This document shows positions 1 to 8,364 of a DNA stretch of 64,000 nt, in pieces. Positions within the stretch are counted from its first letter, which is position 1; every line of letters begins with the position of its first letter. This DNA comes from Nocardia sp. BSTN01 (GTDB taxonomy: Bacteria > Actinomycetota > Actinomycetes > Mycobacteriales > Mycobacteriaceae): the NCBI RefSeq assembly GCF_015354405.1, contig NZ_JADKYP010000015.1:1-64000 (forward strand), written 5' to 3'. The notes under the pieces were generated by a model, which worked only from the letters and a program-made list of their open reading frames with translations, did no database searches and had not been told where the DNA came from. Made by a program: the position numbers and the translations under genes.

Positions 1-252
1 GCAAAATTCGACGAGGTTTGCACGATCAGTTCACACCCCTCTCTCACTGCTCGATGCTGGGGATGGAGGACACGACCACTTCTCCGTGCGCAGCCCGGCT
101 CCGCTGACGTAGCGCCATGACGCGGGGGGCACGGTGCCGCCGCGTGCGGCGGTGATACGGGCACGTGACACGGTGCCGCCAGGTGCGGTCCTGCCGGTGC
201 GTCGCGCGGTGAGGCGAGGGCGTAGCGCTAAGAGATAGGCGTTCGAATCGAC
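1..252. other. Non-coding start of window
   Basis: No convincing gene is seen here. A GC-rich hairpin (arms CCGCCG and CGGCGG, 137-152, 4-nt loop) and a repeated 11-mer acggtgccgcc (131-141 area and 170-180) lie downstream of the desaturase stop. They could form part of its terminator, but there is no T-run, so this is weak. Confidence 0.3.
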
Positions 253-1353
253 CTAGCGTCCCGCTGTAGACCCCTCGATCGGTTCACCCTGCGCCTGGCG
301 TGGATCTCCGGCGCGCAACGGCACACCGACGTCATGCAGGTGTCTCAGCGCCTCTCGGTACGAGGAAAGCAGCCCGGTCTCGTGATACGGCACGCCGATC
401 TCGGCGCAGTACTCGCGGACGATGACCTGCGCACGCCGCAAGTTCGGAGTAGGCATGCTCGGAAACAAGTGATGCTCGATCTGATAGTTCAGCCCGCCGA
501 GCGCGATATCGGTCAACGCACCACCACGCACATTGCGCGAGGTCAGCACCTGCCGGCGCAAATAGTCGGGCCGGTCGTCCCCGGTGAAGGTCGGCATCCC
601 CTTGTGGTTCGGCGCGAAGATGCACCCCATGTAGAGACCGAACAGCGCCTGATGCACAACGAAGAACGCAAAAGCCTTGTCGGCGGGCAGAATTGCGAAC
701 AGTGCGCCCAGATACACAGCGAAGTGACCGAAGAGCAGCGCCCCCTCCAACAGGCGGTGCTTGACCGCCCGGTTCCGAAGCGCACGCACCCCGGCCACAT
801 GCAAATTCAGCCCCTCCAACATCAGCAGCGGGAAGAACAGGAACGCCTGCGCCCGCCCGATCAGCCGAGGCAGCCCACGACTATCGCGCGCCTGCCGCTG
901 CGACCACACCAGAATGTCGGGCGCGACATCGGGATCGAGCTCCTCATGATTCGGATTGGCGTGATGCCGAGTGTGCTTGTCCTGCCACCACCCATACCCC
1001 AGCCCGATCCCCGCATTCCCGACGACCCGCCCCATGATCTCGGTCGGACGCCGAAGCCGAAAGACCTGACGATGCGCGACATCATGCATAACCAGCGCGA
1101 CCTGAGCGAACGTGACGGCCATGAACGCCGCGACCATGAGCGTCCACCACGAGTCGCCGATCAGAACGAACGCCGCCCAGCCGGCCGCGAATGCGAATCC
1201 GACGAGGCTGAGCCGGATGGCGTAGTAGCCGGGGCGGCGGTCCATCAAGCCCGCGTCGGAGATGCGACGCAGTAGTCGGGCGTAATCACCGTCTGCGCCG
1301 GTGCGCCGCGCCGATCGTGGGGATGACTCGGAAACCAAAGCCGGTGTCGTCAT
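253..1353 (-). CDS. Fatty acid / acyl-CoA desaturase
   Basis: Membrane di-iron desaturase of 366 residues that would introduce a double bond into an acyl chain. Three histidine boxes are visible: HDVAH (90-94), HTRHH (127-131) and QIEHH (291-295), with an additional NHKG element before the last box. Hydrophobic segments at about 45-90 and 205-245 fit the usual four-helix topology. The reading frame is open 38 codons further upstream, but the ATG at 1353 is preferred because AGGAAG lies a few bases before it and the upstream residues look non-coding. It is transcribed divergently from the type VII-like operon at 1641. The family resembles mycobacterial DesA3-type stearoyl-CoA desaturases; the exact substrate cannot be told. 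Confidence 0.9.
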   Translation of the reverse strand: MTTPALVSESSPRSARRTGADGDYARLLRRISDAGLMDRRPGYYAIRLSLVGFAFAAGWAAFVLIGDSWWTLMVAAFMAVTFAQVALVMHDVAHRQVFRLRRPTEIMGRVVGNAGIGLGYGWWQDKHTRHHANPNHEELDPDVAPDILVWSQRQARDSRGLPRLIGRAQAFLFFPLLMLEGLNLHVAGVRALRNRAVKHRLLEGALLFGHFAVYLGALFAILPADKAFAFFVVHQALFGLYMGCIFAPNHKGMPTFTGDDRPDYLRRQVLTSRNVRGGALTDIALGGLNYQIEHHLFPSMPTPNLRRAQVIVREYCAEIGVPYHETGLLSSYREALRHLHDVGVPLRAGDPRQAQGEPIEGSTAGR

Positions 1354-1640
1354 GTTTCTTCCTGGAAGCTGGGTCGGAGAGGCCACGCCCGCTCTCGATA
1401 CCGACCGATCGACGTCGATCGAACACACAACGCGATTGCGTGAGGCGGGGTGGCGATTTCGGTACACCGAAGCTATCCGCGGAATTCTCGTTCCTTCTCA
1501 TCCCTTGGTATGACACGGAATTGGGCTGCTATGTGGTACAGACGCTCAGGTTCTCAACCGCGGGCTGTCGACCGGAACCGACGGCAGTCGCCGTCCGTCC
1601 AAGCGATCAGAAGTGTTCAGCCCATCACACAAGGAGCGCA

Positions 1641-1958
1641 ATGACCGACTTCCAAGTCGTACCCGACGATGTGGACAAGTTCAGCGGCGCGCTGCGTGAT
1701 CTCGCCGGCCAGGCCGGCGCAGCGGGCACTCACGTAACGAAGTGGTTCAACCTCTCGGACGCGCACACCGGCATATTCGTAGAGGTCAAGGGGATCGTCG
1801 AACATATTCGGCAGAACCTCGAGGACAACTACAAGCACCTCCAGACGCTGGCCGACGGTTCGGCGACCGAGCTTGCCAAAGCCGCCCAGCTCTACCGCAC
1901 AACCGACTCCGAGCACGCTCGGCAGCTCGACGAGACGTATCCGGGGAACGCGCGATGA
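1641..1958 (+). CDS. EspC-like type VII secretion target
   Basis: A 105-residue helical protein resembling the EspC/DUF2580 family of type VII (ESX) secretion targets: short, without a signal peptide, beginning MTDFQVVPDDVDKFSGALRD and ending in a charged helix. AAGGAG lies at 1631-1636, four bases before the ATG. Its stop overlaps the next start (ATGA), so the two are translationally coupled. It is the first gene of a four-gene operon (1641-3838). The family assignment rests on the shape and the N-terminal pattern, not on an invariant motif. Confidence 0.7.
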   Translation: MTDFQVVPDDVDKFSGALRDLAGQAGAAGTHVTKWFNLSDAHTGIFVEVKGIVEHIRQNLEDNYKHLQTLADGSATELAKAAQLYRTTDSEHARQLDETYPGNAR

Positions 1959-2680
1959 CCCGTCCCGAAGAGACACTGGTCGACCCACAGGCCGAGGATC
2001 CGATGCCGGGCCTGGTGTCGTTCATCGCCGGCGGGAATTTCGTCTCCCCCGCCTACTACATCTCGACCACGATCAAAACTGTCGTCGGCTTCGACGTGTA
2101 CGGCTGGGCAGGAGAGAAGGTCAACGGCGACTGGGAGGCGGTCGCGAAGGCCGCCGGAGCCGCGGGCAACCTGAGCCGCTTCAATTCGGCGTATGCGGAG
2201 TCGATCAACACTCAGTGGCAGCAGACCGCCGGCGCCACCTGGCACGGTCACGCCGCGGAGAGCTCGGAGACCTACTTCAAACATCTCGCTGCCTGCGTCG
2301 AGTTCCAAGTTCGCCCGCTCGAAGAGATCGAACGGCAGCTGACGAATATCAGCACCGGCATGCGGGAACTGGGCCGCCGAGTCGGGGATTTTCTGCAGGA
2401 CATCTCCGATTTGGCTCTGCTCTGGCTCGCGTCGCAAGCGGCCGAGGCGGTTCTCGCTTCCAGCCTGGTCGGCGCACCCGCTGCCGCGGCCCAAGCCGCA
2501 GTGTCGGCCGCCTACTTGGTCCAGATCGTGGCGAAGGTGGGCCAACTCATCAAACTCGTAACGACCGGGTACAAGGCCATATACGGGATGATCGGATTGC
2601 TGAACGCGCTGTCGAGCCAGACGACACCGGAAAACCTTCCCCCACTGCCGAATTCGTCCTACGACCACCCCGGAGTTTGA
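1955..2680 (+). CDS. WXG100-like protein with hydrophobic C-terminal half
   Basis: A 241-residue protein. A WXG-type turn (W96-H-G98) sits between helical segments at about 60-90 and 100-140, as in WXG100-superfamily type VII substrates. An alanine-rich hydrophobic stretch (about 152-215) could insert in or cross a membrane. The ATG overlaps the stop of the EspC-like gene by 4 nt. No catalytic motif is seen. It is likely to be exported or to act as a partner of its neighbour, by inference from the operon. Confidence 0.75.
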   Translation: MTRPEETLVDPQAEDPMPGLVSFIAGGNFVSPAYYISTTIKTVVGFDVYGWAGEKVNGDWEAVAKAAGAAGNLSRFNSAYAESINTQWQQTAGATWHGHAAESSETYFKHLAACVEFQVRPLEEIERQLTNISTGMRELGRRVGDFLQDISDLALLWLASQAAEAVLASSLVGAPAAAAQAAVSAAYLVQIVAKVGQLIKLVTTGYKAIYGMIGLLNALSSQTTPENLPPLPNSSYDHPGV

Positions 2681-2684
2681 TCGA

Positions 2685-3179
2685 ATGGAAAATCCGTCCG
2701 AAGTCAGCTTCGACGTGGCCCACGGCGACATCGCGGTGTCCCGCCAGCTGCGCCGTTCCCTCGAGACGATCAAGTCCGCCGTAACCGATCCCGCTCTGCG
2801 AAAGCAACTCGACGATGTGCTGAGCGGCCGCCGCAGTATGCGAGACTTCGGTGCGTCCGACGCCTTCGCGGGCATCATGGACTCCGTACCTGCCGGCCAA
2901 CTGAACCGAGCGCTGACGATGCCGGAAGACGAGCGCCAGGCTCTGGCCCAGGTCGGAGAACAAGAACTCGAACGTCTCCGAAGTGATCAGCACGAGACCG
3001 CGCCCACTCCACCTCGGGAGGATGTACCTCCGACTCCCCCGTCGCCCGCGAAAGATACCGGGAGCCCGGTGATCCCACGAACGAGAAAACCGAATCGCGA
3101 ACAGCTGTATACCCCCGATGAACCGGACGAGGACGATCTCTACTTCCAACAGCGACGCACCCAAGGATGGCTGGAGTGA
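2685..3179 (+). CDS. Hypothetical protein of type VII-like operon
   Basis: A 164-residue soluble protein that I do not recognise. The first 100 residues are predicted helical and charged; residues about 105-130 are rich in Pro and Thr, and the tail is acidic (DEPDEDDLYF). The start lies 4 nt after the preceding stop, and the stop overlaps the following GTG start, so it belongs to the 1641-3838 operon. Small charged proteins of this kind often accompany WXG-type genes in Nocardia; a chaperone-like role is possible but unproven. Confidence 0.7.
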   Translation: MENPSEVSFDVAHGDIAVSRQLRRSLETIKSAVTDPALRKQLDDVLSGRRSMRDFGASDAFAGIMDSVPAGQLNRALTMPEDERQALAQVGEQELERLRSDQHETAPTPPREDVPPTPPSPAKDTGSPVIPRTRKPNREQLYTPDEPDEDDLYFQQRRTQGWLE

Positions 3180-3838
3180 CCCCCCGCTCCGACGCGCGAA
3201 CCGATGTCGCAGTGCGGATTCGCCTCCGCGAAGACTTCGCCGAAAACCCCGATTTCGATCCGCAGGAAACGTTCGTCCTACAATTGTCCGACGAGCTACC
3301 CGACGTATGCACTCGTCACGGCGAGACTGCAATCGAACAGCGCGACAAGGACTTCGACTTCAGGCCGATGACGGTCCGGCGTTCCGCGGAACAACAATGG
3401 GTACAGCGGACCGCTGCGTATGAGGTTCGATTTCTGTTGCGAGGTGTCTACCGCATCGCGACGTTCAGATGGGTCGAGGTCAACCCACCATCCACCGTCC
3501 TCGAGGGAACTTGGCCGATCTGTGCGAAATGCGAACGCACAAGCCAGGTTTGCCAATACATCGGACATGCGATCGTTCTACTGGGCCTTGCTGCCATCCT
3601 CGTCATCCTCGCAGCCACCCAAACAACGACCTCCGACCACCTTCCCGTAGCACTCGTGCTGGCTGTCTTCCCTGGGTGGGGGCTTTTCGGGTTGATCGCC
3701 GCATACTTGCTCTACCGTCGCTCGACGACATTCGTGATGTTCCGGCCTATCGTCGACCTCGGGTCGGCACGGATCAGGGCACACCCGCGGTTCGCGGAGG
3801 CGTTCGAATCGCGAGGGTCGGTGTCTGGCCCAGAGTAG
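3176..3838 (+). CDS. Hypothetical two-helix membrane protein
   Basis: A 220-residue last gene of the operon. A soluble N-terminal half (about 1-125, containing the cysteine cluster CAKC...C at about 116-126) is followed by two transmembrane segments at about 131-149 and 157-180 and a short basic tail. GTG at 3176 is chosen over the in-frame ATG at 3167 because it gives the 4-nt GTGA overlap with the previous stop, with AAGGA 8 nt upstream. Function is unknown. Position suggests an integral membrane partner of the WXG-like protein. Confidence 0.7.
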   Translation: MTPRSDARTDVAVRIRLREDFAENPDFDPQETFVLQLSDELPDVCTRHGETAIEQRDKDFDFRPMTVRRSAEQQWVQRTAAYEVRFLLRGVYRIATFRWVEVNPPSTVLEGTWPICAKCERTSQVCQYIGHAIVLLGLAAILVILAATQTTTSDHLPVALVLAVFPGWGLFGLIAAYLLYRRSTTFVMFRPIVDLGSARIRAHPRFAEAFESRGSVSGPE

Positions 3839-3869
3839 TGCCACGAACATGCCGACGCCGCCGTCCGTC

Positions 3870-4148
3870 TCATTTGCGGACAATCGATGAACCGTCGGTG
3901 GAATACCTCAGACCATATTCAGCGGAATAGTCGGGCGCCGATGTTGCCAGCTTGAACGGCGATCCATGGTCATCGACGACGAGCGAGCGGATTTTCCCGT
4001 CAACCGTAACGTCAACGTAGAATTCCCACTCATACACGCCGGCCGGGGCTTGGCGAACCCACCCATTACCGAACCCGCTGACGTTGCTCCCCTCAGGCCG
4101 AAAGGCAGGCTCGGTACGAATCATCAGGGATACAGGGGCGGAGAACAT
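3870..4148 (-). CDS. Small hypothetical protein
   Basis: A possible 92-residue protein. The C-terminal 55 residues (EWEFYVDVTVDGKIRSLVVD and onward) have a natural beta-strand pattern, while the open frame continues upstream to 4394 with unconvincing composition. No good Shine-Dalgarno sequence decides the start, so the ATG at 4148 is a guess. It converges on the preceding operon. It may be a remnant of a longer gene. Confidence 0.4.
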   Translation of the reverse strand: MFSAPVSLMIRTEPAFRPEGSNVSGFGNGWVRQAPAGVYEWEFYVDVTVDGKIRSLVVDDHGSPFKLATSAPDYSAEYGLRYSTDGSSIVRK

Positions 4149-4430
4149 CGACCTGCGATCGCGCACCGACGATAGCGGAGGACTCACATAAGCAGGTCTA
4201 AGACAATCGGTCGTGCTGGGGCACGTAGGGATCAAGAGCGTCAGCAGATCTCGACGGCCGGGCGGCCGATCAACGACGGATCGATGGCACTGCCGTGGGG
4301 GCACATCTCGCTGCCTCGGCCTGAAATCTGCTGTGCTGCTGTGGATGCGAGGCTCACAAGGCCGGAGTAGGGTTGTCACTCGGGTGTGACGCAAGGCGGG
4401 ACCGGTACGCGAGCCTTCGGGGGTGGAGAA

Positions 4431-7400
4431 GTGAGTGAGACCAAGCGCCCTTTTCCGATCGACGAACTGTTACGAGCGGTCGAACTCGAGGTCGTGACCG
4501 CACGGCGCTCCGAACCTCGTGACGGTGTCAAGGTGTCGCTGTCGGCAGGACGGGTGGTGTCCTCGGCTGCCGAACGGTACGAGTACCTGTTCACCTGTAA
4601 GAAATGGCACCGATCGCTGGATACCGCGGCCGTGCTCGTTCGACCGTCGACATCGCGCGGCTCATGGATGCCTGCCGAGGCCGCGCGAATGCCGGACGGC
4701 ACCGTTCGGCTCGTGACCGCTGAGAGCTTGGGAACGGCGCCGCTGAATGTACAACTGCGGGAAGATGATTCGACCGGGTTCACGAGAGCCATCGAACGCC
4801 TCGAGTCGGCGGCCGATGACGACGCGCTGCATCTCGAGACTGCCGGATGGGTCGTCGGCCGCGGCGAACCGAGAAGCGGAATCGATGACAACCCCAGTCG
4901 CTGGGTCGCGAATTGGCCAGCGCTGAAATTGAATTCGCGCCAGCGGATCGCAGTGCAACGATCGTTGGCGAGTGAGGTCCTGTTTCTGTGGGGGCCGCCA
5001 GGCACCGGTAAGACCGATGTGGTCGGCCATGTCGTCGAAGGGAACTTCCGGCAGGGACGCACCGTGCTCTTTCTGGCGCCCACGAAAGTAGCAGTGGACC
5101 AAGCCCTCGAGCGCATTTGCGACCTGCTGAACAACGAAGCCGGATTCTCGGACGGACTGATTCAGCGTGCCGGCGACATCGAAGTAGGCACACTTCGTGC
5201 TCGCTACGGATCGTCGATCGATCCCGAGCAGGTCATCGACAGGGTGACCGTCGAACTCGACGAGGCGATCGCCCAGTCGACCGAGGCGTGGACACGAGCA
5301 CAGACACAACTCCGGCTGTACGACGACGCCGGATCACTGATGGAACGCCTGCACAACGCGCGCTCTGCGAAGAAGGATGCCGAACTTGAACGTGTCCGAG
5401 CCGGTCAAGATTACCGGAAAGCGGATGCCGATGCCCAGAAGCTTCAGGAGAAATTGATCCGTGTAACTCCTCCTAGGGGGATGTTCGCCGATCGGAAGGA
5501 AGGGCGAATCGCCGTACTGCGGCGAGATCTGGCCGATTCCGAGGGCCAACGGCAGCGTGCCGCACAGCAGCGGCAGGCGGCGGAGGACGCAATCGCTCAA
5601 TCCGCCGGTGAGATCGACAAGGCAGAGCATGAACTCGCCGCAGTGACATCAATCCTCGAGTACGTCGAACCGCATTCGACACTCGTCGACCGAGCCGAGG
5701 GGTTGCGCAAACAGCTCGACGAATTGAATCAGCAGCGCGCCAAGATCCGGCAGGCCGTCCGAGGTCGGTGCCGCATCATGGGGACCACCATCGCCAAGGC
5801 CATCCAGTCACGGAGGTTGCTGGACCGCATCGATGTGGTCGTCATCGACGAGGCGGGCATGGTCGACTTGCCATCCGCATGGCTTGCGGCAGCTCTCGCA
5901 CGCGAACGAGTCGTCATCGCAGGGGATTTCCGACAGCTTCCGGCGGTGACCAAAGCAGACAGCGACCGGAAGGCAAGCGACGACGATCGCGCGCACGCAC
6001 GGATGTGGAGTTCCCGCGACCCATTTCGCGCCGCCGGCTTGGTGACCGAAAGCGGAACCGTGCGCGACGATCCGCGCTTGGTTGCCCTGGATACTCAGTA
6101 CCGCATGCGCGAGCCGATCTGCGACCTCGTCAACGCCGTCGCGTATCCCGACGCGCCACTGCGGACCGGGCGAAACAACACCAGCCGCATCCCCGCCAAT
6201 CCGCTGGTGGAAACACCGATGATACTCATAGACACGTCGCGACAGCGGATCCCGAATCGCCAGAACCAATCCAATACCGTGCACGAGGCCGTCGTCCACG
6301 AACTCATTCGTGGCCTGCAATACGAGGGTGTGCTCCCCGGCCGGAAATGGCAGGAATCGGAGGTCGCGCACGGCTCGCGCCCCACTGATCGGCTGGCGGT
6401 GATCACCCCGTACCGCAAACAGGTCAAAGCCCTGCAAAGCAGTGTGAAGTACCGGTTCGGAACCGACTACGACGGATTGGTGGACACGATCCATCGGTTC
6501 CAGGGCAGCCAGCGTCCGATCGTCATATTCGACACGGCTGCGGGAGCAGGCAGCGATCCAGGATACTTCTACACCGGCTCCGGCTTGTCCTCCCAGACCT
6601 GCCGGCTGTTGAATGTGGCACTCAGCCGGGCGCAGGACCACCTGATCGTGGTGGCCGATGTCGATCATCTGCGGCAGCACCTTCCGGCGTACAGCGAAGC
6701 CCGTGTGATGATCGAGCACCTCGAAAACCATGCACAGGTGCTGTCCGCCGACCAGCTCGTACCTATCCGCGAGGCGGCTCAACTATCCGAGCTGTCCGAG
6801 GAAGAATTACGACGACCAGCCTTCTTTCCCGCGGACGAGGTCGAAAAGGCGGTGGACTGGGATATCGCACGCGCCGCGGCGAGTATCGAATTGTATTGCC
6901 CCTTCCTCGATCCCGTACCGGTGAACAGATGGTCGAAACGACTCGGCGACCGGGCAGGTGCCGGCGTCCAGGTCGTCGTGTACACGCGGAGCGTGGAGGA
7001 ACAGCGCGATCCCCCGGCTGCCGAACGACACCGCGCGCGGATCGAACAACTGCGCTCGGCTGGATGCGCGGTCGATTTTCGGGAACGTATGCATGAGAAG
7101 GTCCTCATCATCGACCGCGAGATCCTCTGGCACGGTTCGTTGAACCTGCTGGCCAACAGCGGTCCCACGGATCTGATGATGCGATTCACCGACCCGGGCG
7201 CCTGCGAGCGCGTCGGCACCGTGATCGAGCGCGCCAGAAAAGACCGAGCGGCAAGGAATTTCACCGCCCCATCGAACTCCAATTTCGGACAGCAGACGCT
7301 CAGAACACCGGTGACGAGCGGTGGGGCAGGGCCCGATGAAAGGGAAGTCGTGCCGGGGACCGTGGTGAACGGGCGCCTTTACCTCGCTGTCGGCTACGAC

Positions 7401-7520
7401 GAGAAGGACGAGGCTAAAAGGCTGCTGCGTGCGCGGTGGGACCGGACCAACAAATTGTGGTACGTCGACTCCGATCGAGTCACGCGAGAGCAGGCGCGGC
7501 GGTGGCTACCACAATCATGA
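4431..7520 (+). CDS. Helicase-PLD nuclease fusion, Mokosh type II-like defence protein
   Basis: A protein of about 1029 residues. An SF1 helicase of the COG1112 (AAA_11/AAA_12, SMUBP2-like) type is shown by Walker A GPPGTGKT (188-195), a long coiled-coil insertion (about 270-445), Walker B VVIDEA (470-475), QYRMREPICD (about 556-565), the QGSQ motif (about 691-694) and NVALSRAQDH (about 728-737). A phospholipase D-type nuclease domain follows, with one HKD motif HEKVLIID (888-895) and downstream HGSLN. The C-terminus (RLYLAVGYDEKDEAKRLLRA, then RWD and LWYV) matches DUF5710. Helicase plus PLD in one chain is the layout described for Mokosh type II anti-phage systems. GTG at 4431 is preferred (GGAG just upstream); GTG at 4386 is also in frame. 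It stands alone, with decayed defence genes within 7 kb. Confidence 0.85.
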   Translation: MSETKRPFPIDELLRAVELEVVTARRSEPRDGVKVSLSAGRVVSSAAERYEYLFTCKKWHRSLDTAAVLVRPSTSRGSWMPAEAARMPDGTVRLVTAESLGTAPLNVQLREDDSTGFTRAIERLESAADDDALHLETAGWVVGRGEPRSGIDDNPSRWVANWPALKLNSRQRIAVQRSLASEVLFLWGPPGTGKTDVVGHVVEGNFRQGRTVLFLAPTKVAVDQALERICDLLNNEAGFSDGLIQRAGDIEVGTLRARYGSSIDPEQVIDRVTVELDEAIAQSTEAWTRAQTQLRLYDDAGSLMERLHNARSAKKDAELERVRAGQDYRKADADAQKLQEKLIRVTPPRGMFADRKEGRIAVLRRDLADSEGQRQRAAQQRQAAEDAIAQSAGEIDKAEHELAAVTSILEYVEPHSTLVDRAEGLRKQLDELNQQRAKIRQAVRGRCRIMGTTIAKAIQSRRLLDRIDVVVIDEAGMVDLPSAWLAAALARERVVIAGDFRQLPAVTKADSDRKASDDDRAHARMWSSRDPFRAAGLVTESGTVRDDPRLVALDTQYRMREPICDLVNAVAYPDAPLRTGRNNTSRIPANPLVETPMILIDTSRQRIPNRQNQSNTVHEAVVHELIRGLQYEGVLPGRKWQESEVAHGSRPTDRLAVITPYRKQVKALQSSVKYRFGTDYDGLVDTIHRFQGSQRPIVIFDTAAGAGSDPGYFYTGSGLSSQTCRLLNVALSRAQDHLIVVADVDHLRQHLPAYSEARVMIEHLENHAQVLSADQLVPIREAAQLSELSEEELRRPAFFPADEVEKAVDWDIARAAASIELYCPFLDPVPVNRWSKRLGDRAGAGVQVVVYTRSVEEQRDPPAAERHRARIEQLRSAGCAVDFRERMHEKVLIIDREILWHGSLNLLANSGPTDLMMRFTDPGACERVGTVIERARKDRAARNFTAPSNSNFGQQTLRTPVTSGGAGPDEREVVPGTVVNGRLYLAVGYDEKDEAKRLLRARWDRTNKLWYVDSDRVTREQARRWLPQS

Positions 7521-7609
7521 CTCCCAACCGTAGATAGGCAGGCTCCGCGGTCAGGTGACGTTGTCCCCCATCCGCACAGCGGTCCCAGGTATCGCGCCTG
7601 CGCTTCCCG

Positions 7610-7891
7610 ATGGCACGCGCCCGCCACGCCGGCCACCAACTCATCGCCGAACCCAAGCAGATCAACCGATTGGTTCTGGTGGACATCGACGACGGCGAGC
7701 GCCTATTCGAATCCGCTTCTCCGGCCGAAGTCGAACGGTACTTGAGCGGAATAGCGCTCCACGCCACTGAGATCCACCGGATCACGCCGCCCACCTCGAG
7801 GACGCCGGACCTCAAAGATCAGAGCGCGCCACCATGTTCCGACTGCACTACTTTGATCCCAGCGATTGTCAGGTCGGGGTTCCCGAGGTAG
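7610..7891 (+). CDS. Possible short CDS or gene remnant
   Basis: An open frame of 93 codons. Only the stretch around NRLVLVDIDDGERLFESASP (about residues 20-58) has the third-position GC bias and alternation of a real protein; the 3' third overlaps the gene on the opposite strand. There is no recognisable family and no clear ribosome site. It may be the leftover of a larger gene. The rest of 7521-7818 shows nothing. Confidence 0.25.
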   Translation: MARARHAGHQLIAEPKQINRLVLVDIDDGERLFESASPAEVERYLSGIALHATEIHRITPPTSRTPDLKDQSAPPCSDCTTLIPAIVRSGFPR

Positions 7892-8187
7892 GCGTATCCG
7901 TCCATGGGTTGACTGAACATCGCCATCACCTCCCGGAGTGCGTCACGTTCAACCGAGGTCACCGGGATCTGACGTTTCACGAGAATCGCCGCGATCACGT
8001 CCACCAATTCGGCGTATTCTCCGGCGGCACTGAAGCTCCGGCAGCTTTCGAGCTGTTCGCCCGGAATCCTGTCCGAAAGCAGGGCGAGCAGAGCGCGGCA
8101 ATCGGAGTTCATTCGCCTTATCCGACCGATTTGCTCCGGAGTGAGACGAGCCTCCCTTCCCCTGACCGGTCCTTCTTCGTCTGTCAC
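7819..8187 (-). CDS. Small immunity-like hypothetical protein
   Basis: A 122-residue acidic, all-helical protein. The pattern of its second half (GEYAELVDVIAAILVKRQIP followed by a helix ending in DALREVMAMF) resembles small immunity proteins of the MafI type found beside polymorphic toxins. No toxin gene is next to it, so if it is an immunity gene it is an orphan. The family call is by eye and weak; the coding call is firmer. Confidence 0.6.
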   Translation of the reverse strand: MTDEEGPVRGREARLTPEQIGRIRRMNSDCRALLALLSDRIPGEQLESCRSFSAAGEYAELVDVIAAILVKRQIPVTSVERDALREVMAMFSQPMDGYAYLGNPDLTIAGIKVVQSEHGGAL

Positions 8188-8364
8188 TTCAGTCTCCGTC
8201 TCGATGTCGAGTCACTACCGGGAATTCTGAACGACACCTGGGCCATCGATCTCGCCGCACTCCTCGGGCGGAGCAGCGTTGGCGCCCCACTCCCCTGGCC
8301 CAGCGGTCGGTACGTCGCTGACATCTCCGAATTCGGCATCAACGGTCATACCGCGAGGACAGAC

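Noticed and set aside
334-1275. Long plus-strand open frame of 313 codons
   Set aside because: It is the antisense shadow of the desaturase; its protein is rich in Arg, Pro and His with no domain, while the minus strand has three histidine boxes.
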